From Asaccharospora irregularis DSM 2635 (GTDB taxonomy: Bacteria > Bacillota > Clostridia > Peptostreptococcales > Peptostreptococcaceae): DNA of 64,000 nt. Made by a program: the position numbers and the translations under genes. Numbering within the stretch: position 1 is the first letter of the stretch; each line of letters opens with the position of its first letter. Below the pieces are notes generated by a model. It made no database searches, was not told the DNA's origin, and saw only the letters and a list, made by a program, of their open reading frames with translations. This document shows positions 25,739 to 34,941 of the stretch, piece after piece. Location: positions 1 to 64,000 of the forward strand of contig NZ_FQWX01000005.1 of the NCBI RefSeq assembly GCF_900129815.1, given 5' to 3'.

Positions 25739-26134
25739 ATGACTTTATCAAAATTTACCGACTATAGTTTTAGGGTACTAATTTACCTAGGAAATCACCC
25801 TAATGATCTTTTCACTGTAGATGAATTATCTAAAATACTTGGCTTATCTACACATCATATAAAAAAAATCATCTATATCTTAGCTAAAAACGAATATATT
25901 GTTTCCTCTAAAGGTAGAAACGGAGGGATAAGACTAAAACTAAACCCTAAGGACATAAATTTAGGAGAACTACTTAAAGTTACAGAGGGTAACTTAAATA
26001 TAGCTGAATGTTTTTCTATTGAAAATAATACTTGCCCTTTGAACAGCATGTGCAAATTAAAGCCTATTTTAAACAATTCTCTTAAAGCATTTATAGTTAA
26101 ACTAAGTGAGTACACTTTGGATGATATACTTTGA
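25739..26134 (+). CDS. Rrf2-family regulator (NsrR/IscR-like)
   Basis: 131 residues with the Rrf2 winged helix (KFTDYSFRVLIYL at the N terminus, GLSTHHIKKIIYILAKNEYI) and the wing GRNGGIRL. Three cysteines, AECF, NTCPL and SMCKL (about 90-106), are spaced as in Fe-S-binding members, so it probably holds a cluster and senses nitric oxide or iron-sulphur status. GGAGG site 5-6 bases before the ATG. An inverted repeat covers its promoter, suggesting autoregulation. Other targets are not evident here. Confidence 0.9.
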   Translation: MTLSKFTDYSFRVLIYLGNHPNDLFTVDELSKILGLSTHHIKKIIYILAKNEYIVSSKGRNGGIRLKLNPKDINLGELLKVTEGNLNIAECFSIENNTCPLNSMCKLKPILNNSLKAFIVKLSEYTLDDIL

Positions 26135-26152
26135 AAATTTTCTATGCATTAT

Positions 26153-26205
26153 AAAAACACCTATATATTTATCCCCTTTATAAGAATAAATGTATAGGTG
26201 TTTTT
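26153..26205. terminator. bidirectional terminator
   Basis: AAAAACACCTATATATTTA faces TAAATGTATAGGTGTTTTT, one mismatch, between the convergent Rrf2 and NlpC/P60 genes. Confidence 0.9.
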
Positions 26206-26222
26206 GATCTATCACTTTTTAA

Positions 26223-26936
26223 CTAAGGTCTTCTGGCTCCCTTATATGTCTTTTCATAATATCCTGTTAATGTTGATTTTTTTACTCCAGATCTCGGGTT
26301 AGATGCATGTATAAACTCATTATTTCCTATATACATCCCAACATGACTTACTCTTCCCTTATTCATAGTGTCAAAAAATAACAAGTCTCCTACCTGTAAA
26401 TCTTTTCTATCAACTGCTTGGCCAAATTTACTTTGATCTGCTGATACTCTAGGTATATTTTTACCTAGGGCATTTTTATATACATACTGAACTAACCCTG
26501 AACAGTCAAAAGAGTTAGGCCCCGTTGCCCCCCAAACATACTTTTTACCTAGTTGTGCATGCAACATTTCCATAGCCTTATTCATTTTGTTAGAAGTATT
26601 TACGTCGTTTGGTTTTGGAACTTCTACAGCAGGTTTACTGATATTTTCTACGCTCTCATTAACTACTGTTTTGCTTGATTCATTTGTAGCACTATTTTTT
26701 ATATTTATCCTATTGTCATTAACTGTTCCTAATAATGTATTTAGAGTATCTAAATTTCCCATACTATTGCTTCTACATGATTCACATGTTCCGCTAGAAA
26801 AATTTAAGTTACCTAACATACTTCCTAAAATTGAGTCAAACATATCATTTGAAGAAGTTCTACTACTCGTACTTGCATTTGCCGAACTCATCGCCCTTAA
26901 GAGTGAAGTTAAAACTATATCACTAACGTTACTCAT
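26223..26936 (-). CDS. NlpC/P60 peptidase, no signal peptide
   Basis: 237 residues from the chosen ATG (MSNVSDIV), which has a GGGG site; an in-frame start at 26987 lacks one. Residues about 1-60 are Ser/Asn/Leu-rich, 60-120 a polar linker, and 125-237 a D,L-endopeptidase domain with YVWGATGPNSFDCSGLVQYVY (catalytic Cys), GDLLFF and SHVGMYIGNNEFIHA (catalytic His). It should cut stem peptides of peptidoglycan. With no export signal it may act in the spore or mother cell, or leave the cell by another path. Confidence 0.85.
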   Translation of the reverse strand: MSNVSDIVLTSLLRAMSSANASTSSRTSSNDMFDSILGSMLGNLNFSSGTCESCRSNSMGNLDTLNTLLGTVNDNRINIKNSATNESSKTVVNESVENISKPAVEVPKPNDVNTSNKMNKAMEMLHAQLGKKYVWGATGPNSFDCSGLVQYVYKNALGKNIPRVSADQSKFGQAVDRKDLQVGDLLFFDTMNKGRVSHVGMYIGNNEFIHASNPRSGVKKSTLTGYYEKTYKGARRP

Positions 26937-27096
26937 TTTATTACCCCTATCCTTTTGATTTATACTAGTTATTATTATACGGTTCATAGCTATAACGGTT
27001 TATACATTATATTTAAAATATTTTATGACCACTAAAACATAATCTATTCTAAGTATAATTTAACATAATATGTATAAATAAACTATCAATTTCAAC

Positions 27097-27124
27097 AAAA
27101 AAGCCACACTATTTGTAGTGTGGC
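27097..27124 (-). terminator. terminator of the sigma-54 activator gene
   Basis: GCCACACT pairs with AGTGTGGC around a 6-base loop, followed on the minus strand by six T, 18 bases after the stop. Confidence 0.9.
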
Positions 27125-27141
27125 AATATTACTTAACATTA

Positions 27142-29103
27142 TTAATCTTCTTGTAAGTTTGATTTTTTATTATAAACTTTAGCCACACTTAGTATAGTTC
27201 TTACCTCTCCTTCACTTATAGTATAACCTTGGTCGTGTAGCTCATTTACTATATAGTTCCTACCTATACTTTTGTTTAATAGATTGTACTCTTTTATTAT
27301 CTCCATAACCCTTATAATCTTTTCTATAGACACCTTTTCCTTTAAAATCTTGATTTCCTTACTATAGTCTTTCTTTATATTAATAAAATTATGAGGTAAA
27401 TCATATAACTCAACCCTATCACCAGAGCTCATTATATCTATATACATCGCTGTATTTTTAAGCTCTCTAATATTTCCTGGCCAGTCATAGCTTTCCATAA
27501 CACGTTTTACATCCTCACTTATTTCAATTTTTCTTTTCATAAAATACTTTAACATCATGATAATATCTTCTTTTCTCTCTCTAAGTGGAGGTATACTAAT
27601 AGGCAATACATTTATTCTATAGTATAGGTCTGATCTGAATTTTTCACACTCTATCATACTTAATAAGTTTCTATTTGTGGCTGCAATTATCCTAACATCA
27701 ATGTCTATTATACTTTCACCACCGACTCTCATCACTTGATTTTCTTGGATAACTCTAAGTAATTTAGTCTGTAAGTACATGGGCATATCACCGATTTCGT
27801 CTAAAAATATAGTCCCATTATGAGCTTGTTCAAATAATCCTTTCTTCCCACCTTTTAATGCTCCTGTAAATGCTCCTTCTTCGTACCCAAATAGTTCGCT
27901 TTCCAGCAAATTTTCTGGCATTGCAGCACAATTTATAGCTATAAATGGTTGATTGCGCCTTAAAGACTCATTATGTATAGACTGAGCCATTAACTCTTTT
28001 CCTGTTCCGCTTTCTCCCGTTATCAGAACTGTATAATCTGACTTGGATATTTTTTTTGCCAATTCTTTTGTATTTTTTAAGCTTATAGAATTAGTCTTTA
28101 TGTCTTCAAAGTTGTATCTCGCAATTTGCCCTTTATCTCTTAATTTTTTGCTGAGATTTTGTTCTAGCTTTTTTATATAGGTTATTTCCTGAATACAAAA
28201 ATATATTCCAGTATTTTTTCCAAAGCTATCTATTGTGTATTTATTAACATTTATATATTTATTTTTAAATTTTATAACTTCATCACTAGCTTCATCTATT
28301 GTAAATATATCAACGATATTCTTAGATTCTAATTCATGAATATTTTTTCCTACTACATCGTATTCAATATCCAATATCCTCTTTAAACTGTCATTGCATA
28401 TTATTATTTCTCCCTTAGTAGATATCAATACCATTCCAATATTAGATAGATTTATTATTGAATCTAACTCCTCATTTTTTATTGAAAGCTTTTTATAAGT
28501 ACTATTTATACCCGACTCTAGGCTCACGACTTCATCAGAATATTTTATCAAACGCCTCGTTATATCTCTATCATCTATTTTTAGCTTTGCCATTATTTGT
28601 ATAAATGTAGAGCTATCGATATATCTATGACCAAGATCTATAATTTCATCAATATAGTCCGGTACCAAACTCGATTCCCCTGGAGTAATAGCGACCCTTA
28701 TGTCCTTATACTCTTTGTCTTTATTGTAGGGTATAAAATTCAAATGATTTATGCCTATACTGTACAGATTCGATATCGTTTCAAGTGTAGTCTGCATATT
28801 GTCATTGACTACTAAAGCATCTATTCCTTCTGGTAGTGAAAACAGTTTATAAATTTCTTTTTGTTTTATACTCCTGTTTATTTTTATTATCTTTTTAGTA
28901 TCATCTACATATTTTTTTATCTTTAATGCTCTATCATCCAACATTACAAGGATTACATCATCTCTTATAAGCTGATTACTTTTAAGATTCTTAAAATAAT
29001 AATTATTTATTTTTACTTTATCCATAAATATAGATTCTATATTTTCATTTAGAAAATATTCAAGTTTTGACATCCCATCCGTAACAATTCCTATTGTCTT
29101 CAT
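27142..29103 (-). CDS. sigma-54-dependent activator (PrpR_N-PAS-AAA+)
   Basis: 653 residues. Residues about 1-190 resemble PrpR N-terminal sensory domains; about 205-310 a PAS domain ([29 protein letters not shown]); the centre is the sigma-54 AAA+ domain with Walker A GESGTGKE, the GAFTGA loop ([20 protein letters not shown]), Walker [12 protein letters not shown] and R-finger region. The C terminus is a short helix-turn-helix. It needs RNA polymerase with sigma-54 and usually controls a neighbouring catabolic operon, but no such operon or -24/-12 element was found nearby. Ribosome-binding site AGGAGC. Confidence 0.92.
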   Translation of the reverse strand: MKTIGIVTDGMSKLEYFLNENIESIFMDKVKINNYYFKNLKSNQLIRDDVILVMLDDRALKIKKYVDDTKKIIKINRSIKQKEIYKLFSLPEGIDALVVNDNMQTTLETISNLYSIGINHLNFIPYNKDKEYKDIRVAITPGESSLVPDYIDEIIDLGHRYIDSSTFIQIMAKLKIDDRDITRRLIKYSDEVVSLESGINSTYKKLSIKNEELDSIINLSNIGMVLISTKGEIIICNDSLKRILDIEYDVVGKNIHELESKNIVDIFTIDEASDEVIKFKNKYINVNKYTIDSFGKNTGIYFCIQEITYIKKLEQNLSKKLRDKGQIARYNFEDIKTNSISLKNTKELAKKISKSDYTVLITGESGTGKELMAQSIHNESLRRNQPFIAINCAAMPENLLESELFGYEEGAFTGALKGGKKGLFEQAHNGTIFLDEIGDMPMYLQTKLLRVIQENQVMRVGGESIIDIDVRIIAATNRNLLSMIECEKFRSDLYYRINVLPISIPPLRERKEDIIMMLKYFMKRKIEISEDVKRVMESYDWPGNIRELKNTAMYIDIMSSGDRVELYDLPHNFINIKKDYSKEIKILKEKVSIEKIIRVMEIIKEYNLLNKSIGRNYIVNELHDQGYTISEGEVRTILSVAKVYNKKSNLQED

Positions 29104-29157
29104 ATTATAAGCTCCTTATTATTTTGTGAAATTATATAATAAATTTTCTTTAAACAG

Positions 29158-29895
29158 TTAAAATGAATGAAATCTTGTATCTGTATACAAATCTCCTGCC
29201 AATTTTTTCAAAAGTTCTTTATTAACTACTATATATCCAGCACTATCTTTCTCTAGCACACCTTTTTTAATTAAATTATTAAGAGTTCTCAATAAATGTC
29301 TATAACTACTACCTAAAAGCTCTGCTATCTCAATCAAATTCTCGTCAAAATCTATATATTCTTTTTCTGATTTATCATCTACAAGTTTTGGTAATTCATT
29401 TATATAGCTAGCCAACCTATTTTCAAGCGGATATAGTAAATTTATCGAACTATTAATACTAATTACCGAAAGTTTTTCTGCCAAACTCTCACATATAAAT
29501 TTAAGAAACTCACTGTCTGCTGTTAACTCATATCGAGCTTTTTCCATAGGTATAGAAAGACAATAGCATTCACTAAGAGCTTGAATTGTACTAGAGGCAA
29601 CCTGATTTTTTATAATTTCCATATCTCCAATAACTTGAATAGGCCTATAGAAGGCTAAAAGAAATGTTTTTCCATTTGGCAAGGTTTTAAATACCTTCGC
29701 TTTTCCATCTATAAAAATCATAAAATTAGAAATCTCATCACCTTCTCTGCACAAATACTCATTTTTGTCGAATTTTAAAAATTCTATATAGTTTTTTATA
29801 TCTTTCTTAAAAAAATTGTTTACTTTTAGTTTATTATAATACGTTTCTATAATGGATATATCTTCTATCTTTTTCACTCTATTTAACACTTCCAT
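29158..29895 (-). CDS. Crp/Fnr-family regulator (YeiL-like)
   Basis: 245 residues: a cNMP-binding-type beta barrel (FDKNEYLCREGDEISNFMIFIDGKAKVFKTLPNG) and a C-terminal helix-turn-helix (IEIAELLGSSYRHLLRTLNNLIKKGVLEKD). The layout resembles YeiL, a stationary-phase regulator; effector residues for cAMP are not complete. It is transcribed away from a pair of DUF606 transporter genes, and a perfect 12-bp palindrome (29938-29949) lies between them, so it probably controls those genes and itself. Confidence 0.87.
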   Translation of the reverse strand: MEVLNRVKKIEDISIIETYYNKLKVNNFFKKDIKNYIEFLKFDKNEYLCREGDEISNFMIFIDGKAKVFKTLPNGKTFLLAFYRPIQVIGDMEIIKNQVASSTIQALSECYCLSIPMEKARYELTADSEFLKFICESLAEKLSVISINSSINLLYPLENRLASYINELPKLVDDKSEKEYIDFDENLIEIAELLGSSYRHLLRTLNNLIKKGVLEKDSAGYIVVNKELLKKLAGDLYTDTRFHSF

Positions 29896-29937
29896 TCCAT
29901 ATTTTTTACTTTTTTATTTTTATTGTATATATTTAGG

Positions 29938-29949
29938 TGACATATGTCA
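29938..29949. promoter_or_regulatory. palindrome in the divergent promoter, likely regulator site
   Basis: TGACATATGTCA is a perfect 12-bp palindrome 43 bases before the Crp-like gene and 62 before the transporter pair. The outer TGA-TCA halves resemble Crp/Fnr half-sites with shorter spacing. Confidence 0.5.
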
Positions 29950-30010
29950 TTATATTTATTAAGTATTTATGGTATATTTTATTAATTATTACAAGAAAGG
30001 AGGTATTAAA

Positions 30011-30433
30011 GTGAATAATATTCTTTCAATTTTGACAGGGAGTTTACTAGCGATAATGCTATCCCTAAACGGTACTGTTTCCCAAATCGCGGGTAACTAT
30101 GCTTCAACCGTAATAATACACACGGTCGGACTTATAGGAATTATTTTTGTACTTATTGCAACTAAATCAAAGATTAAAAATACTAGGAGTGTACCTTTTT
30201 ATATGTATACAGGGGGTCTTATAGGAGTTTTAACGGTTATATTTAGTAATGCAAGCTTTTCAAAACTAGGAGTTTCTCTGACTACTTCCCTTTGTTTATT
30301 AGGTCAGCTGGTCGCATCTATAATAATAGATCATTTTGGATGGTTTAACTTAGCCGTAAGTAAATTTAATAAGAAAAAAATAATAGGACTTATTATCATT
30401 GTATTAGGTATATTATTAATGACCATAAAATAA
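30011..30433 (+). CDS. DUF606 (DMT superfamily) small transporter, subunit 1
   Basis: 140 residues, five predicted helices, from a GTG start with AAAGGAGG 8 bases before; an in-frame upstream start lacks a site. Charged residues (KSKIKNTR; SKFNKKK) lie in the second and fourth loops, so by the positive-inside rule the N terminus is inside. It is followed 10 bases later by a paralogue with the opposite charge pattern, so the two probably make an antiparallel heterodimer. Substrate unknown; a small metabolite or drug is likely. Confidence 0.85.
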   Translation: MNNILSILTGSLLAIMLSLNGTVSQIAGNYASTVIIHTVGLIGIIFVLIATKSKIKNTRSVPFYMYTGGLIGVLTVIFSNASFSKLGVSLTTSLCLLGQLVASIIIDHFGWFNLAVSKFNKKKIIGLIIIVLGILLMTIK

Positions 30434-30443
30434 GGAGGTTATT

Positions 30444-30884
30444 ATGATTTATATAATTATTGCTATTTTATCTGGAGTTACAATCGTTGTTTCTAGATCA
30501 GTAAATTATGTTTTAGCAGAAAAAATTGGAATGTACCAAAGTACATTTTTTAACTATGTTTTTGGACTTATCGGTTCATTTTTATTGTTAATAATAGGAG
30601 GAGAAATTGCTAAACTTTCCAGCCCCGAAACTTATAGTGCGGCATGGTTTGTTTATACAGGAGGGTTTATTGGGGTTGTATCTGTTACTCTATCATCTTT
30701 TTTATCTCCTAGAGTATCATCATTTTACTTAACACTTTTAACTTTCATCGGACAATTATTTACAGGAGTTTTGATAGACTATATAGTTGATGGTCATATG
30801 TCTGTTTATAAAGTTCTCGGTGGAATTTTAGTAGTTATAGGCCTTGGATATAATATGATTGTGGACAAAAAAAAGACCCTTTAA
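30444..30884 (+). CDS. DUF606 (DMT superfamily) small transporter, subunit 2
   Basis: 146 residues, five helices. Positive residues here fall in loops one (SRSVNYVLAEK) and three (SPRVSS) and the C terminus (DKKKTL), so the N terminus is predicted outside, opposite to its partner. AAGGAGG site. The stop codon lies within the 5' arm of the downstream terminator. Known paired DUF606 proteins work as antiparallel dimers, which fits the two charge patterns. Confidence 0.85.
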   Translation: MIYIIIAILSGVTIVVSRSVNYVLAEKIGMYQSTFFNYVFGLIGSFLLLIIGGEIAKLSSPETYSAAWFVYTGGFIGVVSVTLSSFLSPRVSSFYLTLLTFIGQLFTGVLIDYIVDGHMSVYKVLGGILVVIGLGYNMIVDKKKTL

Positions 30885-30906
30885 CTTTATAGTTAAGGGC
30901 TTTTTT
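30874..30906. terminator. bidirectional terminator
   Basis: GACCCTTTAACT pairs with AGTTAAGGGC with a bulged base, with A and T runs outside. It lies between the transporter pair and kdpE. Confidence 0.85.
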
Positions 30907-30910
30907 GTGT

Positions 30911-31606
30911 TTATTCATCATTTAATTTGTATCCCACACCAATTTCCGTTATTATATACTCTGGGTTTGCAGGTTGTTTTTCTATTTTCCTTCTTAAGTT
31001 AGCCATGAATACCCTTAATGATTTTATCTCACTTCCAAATGCACTTCCCCAAATCTCCTTAGCAATAAATTTATGAGTTAGTACTTTTCCATGGTGTTCA
31101 ACTAAAAGTGATAGTATATCATACTCAATAGGTGTTAGATGAACCTCTATATCATCTACAGTTACTCTCCTTCTTTCAAAATCTATACCTAAACTTTTAT
31201 AAATAAATTTATCCTTCAAAACTATTGTTGTCTTATTTTTATAGGAATGCCTAATTGCTACTCTTACCCTAGCAAGTAATTCTGCTACCGAAAAAGGCTT
31301 TGTTATATAATCATCTGCACCCATATCAAATGCTTCTACCTTTTCCCTATCCTGTTCTCTGGCAGACACCACTATTATAGGAACATCTGATAATATCCTT
31401 ATGTTTTTTATTACATCTATCCCGTCCATATCTTCAAGTCCCAAATCTAGTAAGACTGCATCTGGTGAATAAGACATACATAAAGATATTCCTTCTTTCC
31501 CAAATGCAGTCTCCTTAACTAAATAATCCTGTGTTGTTAAAGAAGTACTTATAAATTTCCTTATAGTACTATCATCCTCTACAACTAATATAAGATTTTT
31601 GCTCAT
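30911..31606 (-). CDS. kdpE: KdpE response regulator
   Basis: 231 residues: receiver with D54 (AVLLDLGLEDMDGIDV) and an OmpR-type winged helix (SEIKSLRVFMANLRRKIEK). Partner of KdpD, encoded 11 bases upstream. It activates kdpABC when potassium is low or turgor drops. It is the last gene of a single leftward kdpABCDE cluster. Confidence 0.95.
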   Translation of the reverse strand: MSKNLILVVEDDSTIRKFISTSLTTQDYLVKETAFGKEGISLCMSYSPDAVLLDLGLEDMDGIDVIKNIRILSDVPIIVVSAREQDREKVEAFDMGADDYITKPFSVAELLARVRVAIRHSYKNKTTIVLKDKFIYKSLGIDFERRRVTVDDIEVHLTPIEYDILSLLVEHHGKVLTHKFIAKEIWGSAFGSEIKSLRVFMANLRRKIEKQPANPEYIITEIGVGYKLNDE

Positions 31607-31617
31607 TTCTTCACCCT

Positions 31618-34314
31618 CTAACTAACCTCTTTTGGTAACTTAAACTCAAATGTAGCACCACCTTCCTTATTATTTTTAGCCTCTATCGTGCCATTATGTG
31701 CATTTACTATAGATTTACATATTGATAGCCCAAGACCAACACCCTTTCTAGAATCAGCATATTTAATCTCACCTGTAAAAAATCTATCAAATATATTGTC
31801 TATTATACTTTCACATATTCCCGGTCCATCATCAATTATCTTGAAAACAACAAATTGTTTTTCCTCGTAAACTTTTATTTTTATTTCAGAGCCTTCTTTA
31901 GAATACTTTAAAGCATTGTCTATTAAATTTATAATTACCTGTTCTATAAGTTTAGCATCCATAGGAACAAATAAAATTTCATCTGGTATATCTATACTTA
32001 TTTTCATATTCTTTATTCTCTTTTTTATATGGCCCAATGATTCTGATATAACCTCTTCTACAATTTCATGAGTTTTTTTGAGTTCTAATTTTCCATCATC
32101 AATTCTAGTCATACTCAATAAATTTTCAACCAACCTTATTAACCATTGGGTATCATCAAAAACTCCTTTTAGAAGGTCATCTATAATACTTTCATCTATT
32201 AATTCTTTATTTTTTATTATTGTACTAATCGCACCACTTATAGCAGCAAGAGGAGTCCTTAAATCATGTGATATGGCCCTTAATAAACTACTTTTCAACC
32301 TCTCACTCTCTATTTCTAAGCTAGCCTCTTTTTTGATTTCTGCTAAGTTTTCTCTATCTATGGATATAGCCATTTGCGCCACGACAGCCTCTATCAGCCT
32401 TATATCTTCGTTATCCACTTTTTGATCCAGACATAAAACACCAATTACACCTAAAGTTTCATCCATACCAATTATAGGCGCATAAAAACATTTTGCCCCT
32501 GGTAATGTGTCCGTAAAGCTTCCCGCTGTCTTATTGTTATTATAAACCCATCTAGCAACTGCTCTTTCTGATTCATCTGTAATTAATTCTTCCTCTATAT
32601 CCCTACTTTGATTCATATATAGTAGAAGCTGATTTTCCCTTTTATCATTTATATAGCAAACCACACTCTTACCAAGTCCCGCCTCTAAAAGCTCTATTCC
32701 TGTATTTATTATCTCTTCCTTATTCGACAGTCTTAAGAAACTTCTATTCACTTTATAAAGCATCTGAGTATTTTGTTCTCTCTTAGAATATATTTCTACC
32801 TGTTGCTGAATTCTTGAAGTAAGTGTAGATGTTATAACTCCAACAACACAAAATACAGCTAGTGTTACTATATAATTAGTATCATCAATATTCAATGTGT
32901 ATAAAGGTTCTGTAAAAAAATAGTTTAGTAACAATATATTGAGTACGGAACTTATTATGCCCGATCCATATCCTCTAGTAAATGCTGAAACCAATACAAC
33001 ACCAAGTATATAACTTAGATATATATTCTCCTGTGTAAAACCAACTCTTTTTAATATATATGAGGACATGGTAGTTATAAGAGTTATTATAAGAAGTTTT
33101 AATATATCAGTCCCACTAATCTTAAGTTTAGAGGTAATTCCCACTGACTTTTTAGGTTTGTACTTGTTTCCTTCAGCTATAGACGGAATTATATGAATAT
33201 CTATATAGTCTACCTCATCTATAAGTTTGTCTACTATATCCTTTTTTAACACTCTATAAAATACACTGTGTTTTCTATGATTTCTACCTATAACAATTTT
33301 TGTAACATTCCTTAACTTCGAAAATCTTATAATATCTTCTACTATATTATCCCCATGCAATAAAACAATCTCTGCACCTAACTTTTTTGCTAAATCCAAG
33401 TTGTCTTCTAGCTGTTTACTGGCTTTTTTAGATATATCCTGCTTACTAGGATCTTTTATATAAATAGCAATTAACTTTGATAAAGATGACTGGGCAATCC
33501 TAGAAGCTGTTCTTATTAGCTTAGCAGAAGAAGATGATGGCGATACACACACAAGTATTGTATCAGAGGTTGGCATTACAGATGTATCTCCCTTAGATAG
33601 ACGTGTTATTTCTACCTCTTTATTAACCTTTTGTGTGGTTTTTCTAAGCGCCAACTCTCTAAGTGCAACTAGATTATCTTTAGTAAAGAAATTTTCTTGT
33701 GCTCTTATAGCTTGATCTTTTTTGTAAATTTTACCTTGATTAAATCTTTCAAGTAAAACATCTGGATCTACATCTATTAATTCAAGTTGTGATGATAAAT
33801 CTATTAGCTTATCAGGTATAGTCTCTTTTACAGATACATTCGCTATTATTTGTATTATGTCATTTAAACTTTCCAAATGCTGTACATTTAACGTTGTATA
33901 AACATCAATGCCTGCTATCAACAATTCCTCTATATCCTGCCACCTCTTATTATGCCTACAACCTACAACATTTGTGTGTGCTAATTCATCAACCAATATT
34001 ACCTCTGGATTCCTCTCCAATGCCAAATCTATATCAAACTCTTTTAATTTTATATTTTTATAGTTTATCTCCTTTGTGCTCAAAACCTCTAAGCCTTCTA
34101 TTAAATCTAAAGTTTCTTTCCTAGAATGAGGTTCTATATACCCAACTACTACGTCTATGCCACTTTCCTTTAAGGTATGTGCGGACTCAAGCATAGAGTA
34201 GGTTTTCCCTACTCCAGCTGCATACCCAAAAAATATCTTTAATTGACCTCTATTTAATTTTGCTTCTTCATTGTTTACTCTAGACAGTAAAATTTCTGGA
34301 TCCGGTCTCTTCAT
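31618..34314 (-). CDS. kdpD: KdpD potassium sensor histidine kinase
   Basis: 898 residues with the full KdpD plan: N-terminal ATP-binding sensor domain (GYAAGVGKTYSM, Walker A at 30-38; VDELAHTNVVG), a UspA-like domain (about 250-370), four clustered helices (about 400-500), a GAF domain, HisKA (RAISHDLRTPLAAISG) and HATPase (IDNALKYS, GVGLGLSICKSI). The UspA-like part begins CVSPSSSSAKLIRTASRIA and continues to KLIAIYIKD, similar in layout to the c-di-AMP-binding USP domains of other Firmicutes KdpD proteins; that is inference. Confidence 0.96.
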   Translation of the reverse strand: MKRPDPEILLSRVNNEEAKLNRGQLKIFFGYAAGVGKTYSMLESAHTLKESGIDVVVGYIEPHSRKETLDLIEGLEVLSTKEINYKNIKLKEFDIDLALERNPEVILVDELAHTNVVGCRHNKRWQDIEELLIAGIDVYTTLNVQHLESLNDIIQIIANVSVKETIPDKLIDLSSQLELIDVDPDVLLERFNQGKIYKKDQAIRAQENFFTKDNLVALRELALRKTTQKVNKEVEITRLSKGDTSVMPTSDTILVCVSPSSSSAKLIRTASRIAQSSLSKLIAIYIKDPSKQDISKKASKQLEDNLDLAKKLGAEIVLLHGDNIVEDIIRFSKLRNVTKIVIGRNHRKHSVFYRVLKKDIVDKLIDEVDYIDIHIIPSIAEGNKYKPKKSVGITSKLKISGTDILKLLIITLITTMSSYILKRVGFTQENIYLSYILGVVLVSAFTRGYGSGIISSVLNILLLNYFFTEPLYTLNIDDTNYIVTLAVFCVVGVITSTLTSRIQQQVEIYSKREQNTQMLYKVNRSFLRLSNKEEIINTGIELLEAGLGKSVVCYINDKRENQLLLYMNQSRDIEEELITDESERAVARWVYNNNKTAGSFTDTLPGAKCFYAPIIGMDETLGVIGVLCLDQKVDNEDIRLIEAVVAQMAISIDRENLAEIKKEASLEIESERLKSSLLRAISHDLRTPLAAISGAISTIIKNKELIDESIIDDLLKGVFDDTQWLIRLVENLLSMTRIDDGKLELKKTHEIVEEVISESLGHIKKRIKNMKISIDIPDEILFVPMDAKLIEQVIINLIDNALKYSKEGSEIKIKVYEEKQFVVFKIIDDGPGICESIIDNIFDRFFTGEIKYADSRKGVGLGLSICKSIVNAHNGTIEAKNNKEGGATFEFKLPKEVS

Positions 34315-34339
34315 TTTTCACCCCACTAATCTTAGTTAA

Positions 34340-34909
34340 TTATTTTAACTTCTCTAAATCTAAGTTTAGTTTTAATACATTAACTTTATCTTCTCCAAAT
34401 ATTCCTATAATTTTTTTCTCAGTATTATTGTCTATAAGTTCTATTAGTTTATCTTTTGATATTTTGCTGTATTTAGAAACACGGTCCACTTGGTACATTG
34501 CTCCTCTCAAAGATATATGAGGATCAAGCCCACTACCTGATGCTGTTACCAAGTCTACTGGAATTTTATCATTAGTAGAGTTGGAATACTTTTTATATAG
34601 TTTTACTCTTTTATCTATTACTTTTCTAAAATCCTCGCCTGTTGGTGAATTATTACTTCCAGATGATTTTTGCCCATTGTATGGATAATCCAGGGTCATA
34701 GAAGGTCTTGACCAAAAATAATCTGGACTTACAAAGTTCTGACCAACATACTCTGAGCCAATACTTTTACCATCCAGTTCAATTATACTACCATTGGCCT
34801 GTTTTGGTACAAATATTTGTGCAAATATAGTTACCGTAAAAGGATACAAAATCCCTGTTATAAATGTCATTATTATCAATATTAAAACTGATTTTTTAAT
34901 ATATTTCAT
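34340..34909 (-). CDS. kdpC: KdpC, potassium-transporting ATPase subunit
   Basis: 189 residues, one N-terminal helix (about 8-30) and an extracytoplasmic domain with GQNFVSPDYFWSRPS and ASGSGLDPHIS, which are diagnostic. KdpC stabilises the KdpA-KdpB complex and is thought to help K+ binding. It lies between kdpB and kdpD with short gaps. Confidence 0.96.
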   Translation of the reverse strand: MKYIKKSVLILIIMTFITGILYPFTVTIFAQIFVPKQANGSIIELDGKSIGSEYVGQNFVSPDYFWSRPSMTLDYPYNGQKSSGSNNSPTGEDFRKVIDKRVKLYKKYSNSTNDKIPVDLVTASGSGLDPHISLRGAMYQVDRVSKYSKISKDKLIELIDNNTEKKIIGIFGEDKVNVLKLNLDLEKLK

Positions 34910-34941
34910 ACTTATATCTCCTTCTATACATACTATTTTAC

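Noticed and set aside
26223-29103. Prophage or tail-lysin island around the NlpC/P60 gene
   Set aside because: Neighbours are regulators and metabolic genes; no integrase, capsid or holin is present.
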